Below the pieces are notes generated by a model. The model made no database searches. It was not told the DNA's origin and saw nothing but the letters and a program-made list of their open reading frames with translations. DNA of 64,000 nt from Hysterangium stoloniferum (lineage: Eukaryota > Basidiomycota > Agaricomycetes > Hysterangiales > Hysterangiaceae): the NCBI GenBank assembly GCA_015178975.1, contig WHVD01000015.1, positions 248,001 to 312,000 of the forward strand, read 5' to 3'. The position numbers were made by a program, and so were the translations under genes. Shown piece after piece: positions 55,402-64,000 of this stretch. Every line of letters starts with the position of its first letter. Position 1 is the stretch's first letter.

Positions 55402-56448
55402 ATGTCGCAGGAGCAGCAACCCAAACCCAAATTCCCCAACTTCAAAAGAATACCGCGACCTCAACCTATTAATACCTTTACCACGCCGTCTCATACTGAA
55501 CAAGTCGAGCACTCCACGAACAACTCTGGAACGCCTTTGCCAATACCCTCCACTGCACAGGGTGACATCACGGGAACGTCCACCAACTCGGGGAACGGGA
55601 CTGCCTTTACTCCATACGCTCCTCTTCCCAGACCCCGATTTCCCAATTTCAAAAGAATACCTCGACCTCAAACTACAGTTCCTTCTGCCCCATCACCTCG
55701 AACAGAAACTGTTGAGTGCGTGGAGGAGACCTTGTCGTCCACGAATCCTACGCGGATGGACTCTATTTCGAAAGCTGCACCATGGTCCTCTAATACTTGG
55801 GGGGCTCCCTCGGGAATGTGGAGCGAAACCCCACCACCTCCTCATAGTATTTTCCCTTCTACCGAAGAGGAGATCAAAAGGAAACGGCAGTCTGAGGCTT
55901 TCTCATCACAGGTTCAGGAGGAATTGAAAACGCTTAAACGGAAGAGGAGAGAGGAGTACTTGGAAGGACAGCGGAGGATGGGGGCTAGGGATAATGTCCC
56001 TTCAAGGCAGACACAGCAGGAATGGAGGAGAATGGAAGGGCACAATAATCCTTCAATCATCGCTCCCCCTTCGGGTCATAAATGGACGGATTTTGCTGAA
56101 ACAGATTGCAGCAACGGGGGCACACCATGTGTTCGGAGTGTAGGACAAAAAAGTAGGAAAGGAAAAGACGGGGTCACCTTCTACAATTGGGACAAAGTAC
56201 AGAGGATCAAATTACAAAGCATTGCATTGCAACGTGGAGATGGAGTTGAACTACCTCCCAGACCCCCTTCACAATGTGGACCTCAGGAACGGACCTACCG
56301 GATGGGGCCCAGTGATCTTTCATCTGACTCGGAGGACGACCAATCTCAATACCCAGCCTACGACAGCAAGTACCTCGGTGCTGACTGCCAGGAAGGTTTC
56401 CTACTCCCTGACAACATTCACTTCTTCACGAGTGATCCTAACCAATGA
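55402..56448 (+). CDS. Extra sense ORF downstream of element B pol
   Basis: 348 codons, uninterrupted although the neighbouring pol is full of stops. A duplicated N-terminal motif (PKFPNFKRIPRPQ and PRFPNFKRIPRPQ, about 75 residues apart) is followed by a Pro/Ser/Thr-rich region, two basic clusters (KRKRQSEAF, KRKRREEY) that look like nuclear signals, and an acidic C-terminal patch. TATAAAAT at 55,321 lies 81 bp before the ATG, with a pyrimidine-rich leader, so it may have its own promoter. I recognise no domain. It occupies the same place as the accessory gene of A but on the other strand, with no similarity I can see. Confidence 0.55.
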   Translation: MSQEQQPKPKFPNFKRIPRPQPINTFTTPSHTEQVEHSTNNSGTPLPIPSTAQGDITGTSTNSGNGTAFTPYAPLPRPRFPNFKRIPRPQTTVPSAPSPRTETVECVEETLSSTNPTRMDSISKAAPWSSNTWGAPSGMWSETPPPPHSIFPSTEEEIKRKRQSEAFSSQVQEELKTLKRKRREEYLEGQRRMGARDNVPSRQTQQEWRRMEGHNNPSIIAPPSGHKWTDFAETDCSNGGTPCVRSVGQKSRKGKDGVTFYNWDKVQRIKLQSIALQRGDGVELPPRPPSQCGPQERTYRMGPSDLSSDSEDDQSQYPAYDSKYLGADCQEGFLLPDNIHFFTSDPNQ

Positions 56449-56759
56449 CGAAAGCTACCAACTTCCGTCAGAGTTTGGAGAGGGTATTGTCCAGCAGACT
56501 CTGCAACCCCATCCAGTTCCTCTCATCTCCCTCCACCTCCGCCGGTCTCTTCCGTACCCACATTACAGCGCTTTACACCCTTTTCAGAGTTACTGGGAAG
56601 TCTTGTACCATCCGCCGAGCTGCCTTCTCTTCCCCCTATACCACTACCCCTCCCCTTCGCAGGACATTCCCTGATATCACCGTCCTCATCCATACCCAAG
56701 CCTTCTCCAGCACCGCAGTCAATCTCACCCCTTCACAGGTCACCTGACCCTCTCATCAC
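56449..56759. other. Low-complexity C-rich spacer
   Basis: Pyrimidine-rich sequence. The expected 3' LTR of element B is absent. Overlapping open frames are Ser/Pro-rich and unsupported. Confidence 0.4.
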
Positions 56760-57716
56760 CTCCCATTCTACTCCGACGCCTTTAGTCCCTGCGGTGTCTA
56801 ACATTCCCCTCACTTCCTTGACAACTCGGAGTCCACCGCCTGCCTCTCCCTGCTCCACCCCTCCCCCACCTTTTTCTACAACCACTTCCTTCCATCTGAC
56901 CCAAGACAATTGATTTTGGTCTCATCAGAGAATACAACTCTCTTCCAGACCTCCAGAGTGTACTCCTGATGTCTCTATACCCACTGTAGCCTCTCCCTCC
57001 TGTGAGGTGGAGGGAACATTGAAGTTTGGTGGTGGTAGTGTAATGATGTGGGATTGCATGCATTGAGAAGGCATTGGATATGCCACTAGGATTGAAGGGA
57101 AGATGGATTCACAGCTTTACTGCTCCATCTTGGAGGATGAACTTCAGCAATCCCTTGAGTTTTACAAAGAAACTCCATCTGATACCATCTTCCAGCAGGA
57201 TAATGGGTCAAAGCATACCAGAAAACTGCTCAAAAGTGGTTTGATGACCATGGCTATACTGTTATGAAATGGCCAGCACAGTCTCCAGATCTAAACCCTT
57301 GAAAAGGAGGCTAACTGACTACAACACACTACCTAGTGGAGTGGAGGAGCTTTGGGAGCACTGTCAAGTGGAATGGGAGAAGATACCAAAGGAGGTGTGT
57401 CAAAACTTGATAAAAGGTATGCCTAGAAGAGTTGAAGCTGGAATTAAGGCCAAGGGAGGGTATACCAAGTACTAGTTTAGTATATAGGGTTTATAAAATG
57501 CAGGCAACAAAACCGTTCAGATGTACAAGCTTCATTAATCCTATTATTACATTGCCATAAATGGACATATGACATCATGGTTATGTAATCAACATTTTGT
57601 GATATTAGAGCATCTATCATAATTTATTCAAAAATTTTAAAATTTATTTTGGGCTAATGCTAAAGGGTCTTTTCAAAACAAAGAAACATCCGAATGGTTT
57701 TGTTGCCTACTGTATA
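56760..57716 (+). pseudogene. Rearranged Tc1-like transposase relic
   Basis: 57,010-57,475 reads on the plus strand as a broken transposase C-terminal half (GGGSVMMWDCMH, IFQQDNGSKHT, KEVCQNLIKGMP, GGYTKY). 56,900-57,000 reads on the minus strand as the preceding block (VVFSDETKIN-like). The halves are inverted relative to each other. The right end GGTTTTGTTGCCTACTG|TA resembles a Tc1 terminus. Confidence 0.65.
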
Positions 57717-58127
57717 GTGGTGAGAGGAAAGATGGAAAACTAAGAGAGGCTAATCTAAGTCAATATTCAAACTGAAGAACTGTAGTGTATATGAAAAGAT
57801 CTTTATACTGCATTGAGACGGGTGATTGGAAGGCCGATCAAAGAAGTGAAGGATGGATCACAGGAAGTGATGACAAGATGGAGGGAGATATAAAAACTGA
57901 TGTATGGTACTAAGAAATAATACTAGGTGGCAAATAAGAGTATACATGGAGATGGAAATGGAGGAATGGATGGAATGGAGATGGAACAGGGTGGGAATGT
58001 ATTATAAACAAGTATTGGGGGTGCCACAAGGGGCAATGACATGAGTGGAAGTTCCAATAATGAAAAAATGATGGTTTTCTAGCAAGGAACAAGCTGCAGG
58101 TTTCCAAAATGACAGGATCCTAACACC
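57717..58127 (-). repeat. Family E LTR fragment (minus)
   Basis: In reverse starts TGTTAGGATCC at 58,127 side (minus strand), like 24,721 and 43,340. Truncated by the Tc1 relic. Confidence 0.5.
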
Positions 58128-58789
58128 AAGCTCCACTACAGTTATAAAGTTGAACCTCCCAACTAGTATGATCTCTATTGTCAGCCTCCCAATTAACTCA
58201 TTTCCTATTATCAGCCCTCCAACTTAGAGCATTCCCCCTCTTCCTGGCTTAGATCTTAACACTATAGTTCCTTAGTTTGAAACTCAACCTAGATTACCCC
58301 CACTTTGACTTAGATTACACTCCTCTTGTTTTAACCCCCTTTCTAAACCCTTTTTACTCTTCTCTTAATACTCTCAAAGACATTGTCAGCAAGCCACGAC
58401 TCTTACCCACATGACTCTTAGTATTTCAGCCCTCTGGTTGATTGAGCTAAGTGGTCGGCATTGGCCTGCATGGTGTTGGTTTTGGACCCATTTGGCAAAG
58501 ATGGGGGAAGTAAAGAAGAAGAAATTTCATTTTTTCAAATTTTTATATAGGCTCATCGTGTGTGAACCTTACCTTCCAGATCACATGACTCTTTGACACA
58601 CCCGTGTAACTGACATGACCTTTTGACACATGCATGTAGCTGACAAGAACCTTATCAAGGTCTAGAGCCTCTCTAGGACTAAGGACACTCAACGGACATT
58701 TGCGAGGGCACAGCACATAAGCTGAAGCCAAGTCCTTCCGATCGGTCCCTGTCAGCCAACCGACATCAGTCAGTTTTCAGTTCTTAACA
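58128..58789 (+). mobile_element. Chromovirus 3' remnant with truncated family b LTR
   Basis: 58,128-58,676 is the inverted partner of 45,935-46,507. It is joined at GGACT to the last 113 bp of a family-b LTR (58,677-58,789, ending TTCTTAACA), with the polypurine tract and most of the LTR deleted. The LTR piece keeps the U5 motif. Confidence 0.65.
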
Positions 58790-60050
58790 CCTCAATACGA
58801 CTCTTTCACTCATTAGAAGAGAATATACATGGCCCAGCATCCGAGATTTCATTAAGCACTATTGCAAATCTTGTACAATGTGTTTATACTCTAAATCACA
58901 GTGACACAAACCATATGGCCTACTCAAACAATTACCAATACCAGAAAAACCCTGGAACTCAATTTCTATGGATTTCATCGAGCACCTACCGGCATCCGAA
59001 GGTCATACAGCAATCCTAGTTGTTGTGGATCGGCTCACAAAGCAAAGTATTTTCATTCCAACATATGACACGATAACATCTGCACAGTTAGCTGAATTAT
59101 TTGTCACCCATGTATTTTCCAAGCATGGTGTTCCATCGCATGTCACATCCAATCACGGATCCAAGTTTGTCTCTCATTTTTTTAGGTCACTCAGAAAAGC
59201 ACTAGACATGAAATTACACTTCACTTCAGGCTATCACCCGGAAGGCGATGGCCAAACCGAACGCATGAATCAAACTTTGGAACAGTACATTTGTGTCTAT
59301 TGTGTCTATCAACAAGACAATTGGAAATCACTACTACCGCTAGCAGAATTCACATATAACAATGCACTGAATGCCACTACTGGCATTTTGCCTTTCTTCG
59401 TAAACAAAGGCTATAACCCCAATATCGCAATCCACCCAGAACATGATCTCGCATCCACCCGCACTCAAGACTTCATTACAAACCTTGATGAGCTACATCA
59501 AGAACTTCGTAAAACTATTGCAATGGCCCAAGAACGATACCAACAGTCCGCAGATAAGAATCGACTTCCACCTCCTGATTTCAAGATCAGAGACTGAGTA
59601 TTCGTTAAAGCTGAGTTTTTCCAAACTACTAGACCCTCTAAGAAGCTCTCTGAAAAATATTTAGGTCCTTTTGAAGTTATAGCACAAGCCGGCATGCTTT
59701 CATGGACACTTCGGCTTCCTGACAACATGTGTGCAGTGCACCCAGTTTTTCACGTATCTATGTTAGAACCATGTGTTGCTAACAATATACCAGATTGCAT
59801 ACAACAACCACCTCCACCCGTGATCATTGACAGAGAACCTGAATTCGAGATATCGGAGATCCTAGACTCAAAAATCAACAATTGCCGATGCTCATGCAAA
59901 TTACTTTATTTGGTTAAATGGGCTGGCTATGAAGGTACAGATGAAGAAACTTCATGGATCCTAGCTACAGAGCTCGGCAATGCCTCGGAAATCATTTTAG
60001 GGTTTCATCAAGCTTATCCGAATAAACCCGGTCCTCTAAATTCTCTATAA
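58790..60050 (+). pseudogene. Element C integrase and chromodomain fragment
   Basis: Closely similar to element A Pol from the integrase zinc finger to the C-terminus (REYTWPSIRDF, MDFIEHLPASEGH, GYHPEGDGQTERMNQ, chromodomain LYLVKWAGYEGTDEETSWI). Upstream pol is missing. TGA stops occur near 58,903 and at 59,595. The second catalytic Asp is Asn here (TSNHGSKF against TSDRGSKF), so integrase activity is lost. Confidence 0.9.
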
Positions 60051-60778
60051 GTCATCTCACATGGTACCCGACCTTTTCCCGACTATAGGAGGATAGTCAC
60101 AATTCATTGAATACACAAAATTTTATGAAAAACTCCTCATATTTTTAAGTGAGACTATTTCTCCTGGCTATAACTACATGTTTTAGGGATTTATATTTCA
60201 TTAACCCAAAACTTCATCTTTAAGACTTGTACACTCCCTTAAAATATGCACAAATGTCATGGTTATACAAGATTATCTGGGTTGTTACCTAATCTTTGGG
60301 ATAAAATACATTCTCTAGTATCTCCATGACTTTTAAAATGTCCACAAACATTATAGTTAACCAAAATTACTCGGGTTATGACTTAATCTTTGGGATAAGA
60401 TGGATTCTCTTGTATATTATACAAACTTTCAAATATAGTTCATATAATTTAAATTTATTTGGTTTAGAAAGTTAACCAGAACTATCTGGCCAACCAATCC
60501 ATGTTGTGGAATTTATCCCCAAAAGGATAATCTATATATGTTTGTTTGACTAACTTTTGTCAGATACAAGATAAATATTAATATTTCCTTATTCTCCAGA
60601 GTATCACCTGATAAACTGAATTTGATTAAATATTAATTCTACAACAAACAATATAAATATATATACTTTAGCAGACAAATAACTTTTAAAGTTTTGGGTT
60701 ATCCTCCATACCTTATGAATTCATGCTATGTTTGTTTGTTTTAAAACCATTATATTTTTTACTACCTAAAGGTTTCCT
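60051..60778. other. AT-rich 3' region of element C
   Basis: No coding sequence. Two related blocks begin CTCCATGACTTTTAAAATG / CACTCCCTTAAAATATGC with TTACCTAATCTTTGGGATAA and TGACTTAATCTTTGGGATAA, suggesting a short internal duplication around 60,230-60,420. Confidence 0.45.
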
Positions 60779-61755
60779 CTACAACCTCCCCTTCTTCTCC
60801 GGCTTCCGAACCTTCCCCCTCACCAAGGCCACTGACATCTCTTCACCAACCTTTTCTGATACCCCAACTCCAGGCCCAACTCCATTGCAACTCAACACTT
60901 TTAAATATTCAAGTTGCTCCCCAAGCGACTCAATCACACTGGTTTGTTTGTCCAACCTGACACCCAATAATTGCAGTTGCTCAGTCATGAGCCCTTGTTG
61001 TCACAGTGTCTCGAATTGGAAAGAGTCGTCTCCGAGAAATAGGTGCACATGAGGCAGTTTTGCTCCTCTAACACATCGGCCTGCCATTCTTGGTAGGACC
61101 TGTTCCCGTCGGCATCCAGGAATATGCACCCAAGCTTTTGATTGGTGCACTCTTGACAGGTGTGGCCAACCACTTCCCCATGGATGGCAAGTCCAACCCC
61201 ATTTAGTGCACCAGTTGCACTTTGGGTCATTTTTGGGCCCCGCCTTGGGGGCTTGTTTTTGTTTCTATAATCAAAAAAAAAATTAGAAAATTTTATAGCT
61301 AGGAACCCGAACCTACCTTGGAGCTCAATGGCCCCTGTACATCCTCCTCTTCCTCCTCTTCCTCTTCATCATTGGACTCTGAAGGCATCACGGCCTTGTG
61401 CTGAAAAAAAAAAAGTCAGCATGGTTCGCAAAAGAAACTGAAACTGACTTACCTTTCCCTCTCGCTTCTTTTTCACCGCCTCCTCTCATGCCCGATTGGC
61501 CTCCTGCTGCTTCTTCTTTGCATGCACCACATCCCAGTGCTTGCGCACAGCCTCTTCCACTGCCAGTTTCTTTTCCTTGGCCTCTATGGCTGCCAGCTCC
61601 TCCTTCTCCTTCCACTCCTCCTCCTCCTCGTGTGCCTTCCTTTTCTCCTCGAGCAGTCATCGATGTTCTTGCACACTAGATGGCCCACTCAGAACCGACA
61701 TGGGAGCGACTGTCAACTGAACTGGGAATGGTTTCAACCCTGAGCCAATGGTCAT
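60779..61755 (-). pseudogene. Decayed antisense coiled-coil/zinc-cluster gene of element C
   Basis: Same layout as 35,882-37,036: exon 1 61,755-61,453 (charged coiled coil ending KKKREGK, donor GTAAGT), exon 2 61,400-61,317 (acidic linker, donor GTAGGT), exon 3 61,264-60,779. Exon 3 holds CNWCTKWGWTC and, after a frame change, CQECTNQKLGC. These are the two CX2CX6C halves of a Zn(II)2Cys6 cluster, now split by an indel. Exon 1 has two TGA stops. A minus-strand TATAAAAA lies 50 bp before the ATG. It shows that the antisense gene predates the split of A and C. Confidence 0.8.
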
Positions 61756-61928
61756 GGTGGTTGAGGGAAGAGAAGTGAAAAATCAAGCACCAGTACCCCT
61801 CGAATTTTTATATGCAAATTTTTACCGAGTCACATGATGTTTTGACACACCAACCGTACTCAACAAGTTTTTATGTACAGAATCTAGATTTTTGGCCTCC
61901 TTGAGATTTCGGCCAAATGGGAGGATAC

Positions 61929-62671
61929 TGTTATGACCATGTCGCAACCCGATGGTCCCCAAGGTTATCGCCACCTATCAATGTTTCAAGTTAGCATTCA
62001 AGTCACCGCATCGGAAACCGTCGGACCCCCGATGCTGACATATGCTTTCATGGTGATCAAACTCTGTTTACACCCCCATCAAAATATACTCATACTATCT
62101 GGTTAAACTCTGATATGTCCCTTTTTATTATGATGATCCATTCTATTCTATGTTTCACATATGTCTATATATACTTGTAACCCTTGGACTATTTTCCTTT
62201 TCTTGTAATCCCGCTCTTGGTTATCTCATGGCCTCCGAACTAATCATAACCTTCCCATTCCTAGTCAAGCTTATTTGTCAATACCATTTTCCACTCTTCT
62301 CCTAGTTAGTATTTTCTAGATGCCAAATATTTGTATATGAACCCGCTGTAGTTGTAGTTACAAGGCAATCAGAATATCAACTCATAATACCCTCTTACAC
62401 CTCTAGAAGTCTTATACTAAGTATCCCACTATCCACCTTCATGTGCACTTGCCCACTCTCAGTTCCTGACCCCTTGGCCCGACACTCGACTTATCCTTCG
62501 GTTCCAATCAGTAGTTCACCGAGAAGTACTCATTAGGACTAGTCTTCGCCCATCTGAAATTTAAGGACACCCGATGGATATTTGCGAGGGCACAGCACAT
62601 AAGCTGAAGCCAAGTCCTTCCGATTGGTCCCTGTCGGCCTACCAACACTAGTCAGTTTTCAGTTCTTAACA
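61929..62671 (+). repeat. 3' LTR of element C (family b type)
   Basis: TGTTATGACCATG to CAGTTCTTAACA, preceded by the polypurine tract GGGAGGATAC. It is clearly related to the solo LTRs at 25,245 and 26,703 but CpG-depleted. U5 motif at about 62,567-62,622. Confidence 0.88.
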
Positions 62672-62720
62672 GCAATACACCACACTAGTCAATTCCAACA
62701 TACACCAGGAAAAGCCCTAG

Positions 62721-63058
62721 CTCCAATTTTTTTAGGATCCTCAGTAGAGGCCTATTTTATGTATCTATATAAACACCACCAATCACTCATTGAATCCTTA
62801 ACCAAGTTAAAGTCGGTTAAGGAGCCAACATGTGATTGGCTGGTTTAGAATCCACCGAACTTTTGGATCCTTAAAAGATCCATAACCGAGTTAAAATCAG
62901 TTAAGGATTTAACATGTGATTGCAGGGTTTAGAATTCAATGAACTTTTGGATCTCCAAAAGATCCCTAACCAATTTTAACTCTTATAAGGATTCAATAGA
63001 TGATGGTTGGAGTTTATATAAAATAAGGCTCTACTAAGGATCCTAAATTCTTTTGGAG
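62721..63058. mobile_element. Fold-back MITE with internal direct repeats
   Basis: Outer ends CTCCAATTTTTTTAGGATCC and GGATCCTAAATTCTTTTGG are imperfect inverted repeats extending about 70 bp. Inside are two direct copies of about 80 bp (start CCTTAACC/CCATAACC, end CGAACTTTTGGATC / TGAACTTTTGGATC) and part of a third. Non-coding. Confidence 0.75.
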
Positions 63059-63350
63059 GGGGGGGTTACCCTGGTGATACTCACCATTCTGGTAGATATT
63101 ACATTTGTTAATAGAATTCCTTGCAGCAAATCAAGAAATGGTATCCTGCTAAGTCTGAAGTCGGTCATCGTCCCAAAAGTAGACATGTTAATAATTGTCA
63201 AATGTCTGCCGATTCTGGTGTGGTCCTCAGCTATTCAGAGGCCGTTTGACCAAACTCATCATATTTAACTAGCCAATGGTTTCATAATGATTCATATATG
63301 CAAGTCACAATTCTAACAGAAAATCTTCTCGACTAATGGCATGATCACAA
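63059..63350. other. 3' flank of the phosphatase gene
   Basis: No other feature seen. Confidence 0.4.
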
Positions 63351-63979
63351 TTACTTATCAGCCACGAGCTCGAGGATGTTCTTTTTAATTCCGACAACAT
63401 CGGCATCAGAAAATCCAAGCTGGTTCTGTAGGTAGCCTTCCACTCCACCATATTTTGACTCTAGCATTGTCAAAAATGCCAACATTGATTCCGGACTTAT
63501 GATTATGATAAAAGACGTCATTCGGATGAGCAGATGACAAAATGAAGACAACCTTGCGTACCGAGTATCTAGTGACCTTAGCAAGCCTGCCATGTCCCCA
63601 ACAAAATCATCAAGCACGATGAGTTTTGCGATAGTAACGGCCTTCGTGGGCTCACTTCCTACACGTGTCAATGCATAATCTTTCATTATAGATACATCAT
63701 CCACTCCAGCAATCTCGAATGGCTTCAGTGGAAGAGCTATACTTTCAGTTAGGAACGAATTGTCACCTTTAGAAAGAGTGCGGCCAATACACCTGTTCTA
63801 TCCTTGCCGGCTGAAAATAAAACATCTATGACATGGCACTTGTGAGTGGAATAATTCCATTGCTGACCAGTGCAGTGAAATAAAAATGGAACATTCGGAT
63901 AGTCTCGTATATGTTTGAAAATGGCGCCAAAGGCATGAATGCCCCCAATCAAAATGTCATTATAGACTATCATCAGATC
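63351..63979 (-). CDS. Tyrosine/serine phosphatase family protein, C-terminal part (runs toward right edge)
   Basis: Exons on the minus strand: 63979-63868 (start uncertain, gene probably continues beyond the window), 63810-63767, 63713-63577 and 63495-63351. Splicing joins FLFHCT with AGKDRTGVLAALFL to give HCTAGKDRTG, the CX5R active-site signature (P-loop) of the PF13350-type tyrosine phosphatases. It is followed by GVDDVSIMKDYALTRVG, ESMLAFLTMLESKYGGVEGYL and a C-terminal helix. Related fungal proteins dephosphorylate phosphotyrosine or inositol pyrophosphates; the substrate here is not deducible. The N-terminus is missing. Confidence 0.85.
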
Positions 63980-64000
63980 CTACCACTAAATTAGACCACA

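Larger units (their letters stand above)
46508..56448 (+). mobile_element. Degenerate chromovirus 'element B'
   Basis: 5' LTR, gag, protease, RT, RNase H, integrase and chromodomain in order, then an extra ORF. There is no 3' LTR. pol is split by a solo LTR of the same family (53,587-54,217). Several in-frame stops and two frameshifts disable it. Confidence 0.9.

Noticed and set aside
46508-58127. Giant DNA transposon with 0.55-kb terminal inverted repeats
   Set aside because: The inverted repeats are chromovirus 3' remnants plus family-E repeat, the inner edge at 46,508 is exactly an LTR start, and there is no transposase gene or target duplication at the outer ends.
61398-61743. Plus-strand Ser/Pro-rich ORFs near 61.5 kb
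   Set aside because: Mirror frames of the decayed coiled-coil exon of element C.
1-64000. CRISPR arrays, bacterial operons or ribosome-binding sites
   Set aside because: The window is clearly eukaryotic; the direct repeats present are minisatellites and transposon parts.

Overview
The window looks like a basidiomycete (Agaricomycete-type) nuclear genome. Its genes are split by many introns of about 47-60 bp with short or microexons. The conserved proteins (EVE-domain, NGR1/Nam8-type triple RRM, dienelactone hydrolase, MDR reductase, Siw14-like phosphatase) are of fungal type, and the repeats are chromodomain Ty3/gypsy elements and Tc1-like transposons. I cannot name the species.

Layout. Host genes lie mainly in 1-16.2 kb: a coiled-coil protein (-, runs off the left edge), an MDR enoyl-reductase-like gene (+) with a decayed relative downstream, an EVE-domain gene (+), a three-RRM protein gene (+) and a dienelactone hydrolase gene (-). 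A second, nearly identical hydrolase copy sits 25 kb away at 40.4-41.7 kb, and a phosphatase gene (-) runs off the right edge. The rest, roughly 45 kb, is stacked mobile DNA. Between 17.9 and 30.1 kb there is a 1.6-kb Tc1-like element split by three solo-LTR insertions, an inverted pair of solo LTRs and a three-deep LTR nest. At 30,271-37,804 is an apparently intact chromovirus ('element A') with LTRs I read as identical, a 5-bp target duplication and intact gag and pol. At 46.5-56.4 kb is a second, degenerate chromovirus ('B') interrupted by a solo LTR of its own family and carrying an extra sense ORF. At 58.1-62.7 kb are decayed relatives of A ('C').

Most notable. (1) Element A carries, antisense between pol and the 3' LTR, a three-exon gene with its own TATA box. 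It encodes a coiled coil followed by a perfect Zn(II)2Cys6 spacing. Element C keeps a decayed homologue in the same place, with the same exon order, matching splice positions and the same TATA spacing, so this is an inherited cargo gene. (2) Element A has an 11-nt match between the putative RNA 5' end and the sequence next to the 5' LTR, as in Tf1-type self-priming. (3) About 20 LTRs or LTR fragments of at least four families share a roughly 55-nt U5 motif that folds as a hairpin, with a compensatory CAGC/GCTG to CAAC/GTTG change. The same motif is repeatedly the point where other LTRs have inserted.

All statements come from reading the sequence by eye. Identities and counts are estimates, and family names are recalled knowledge, not search results.
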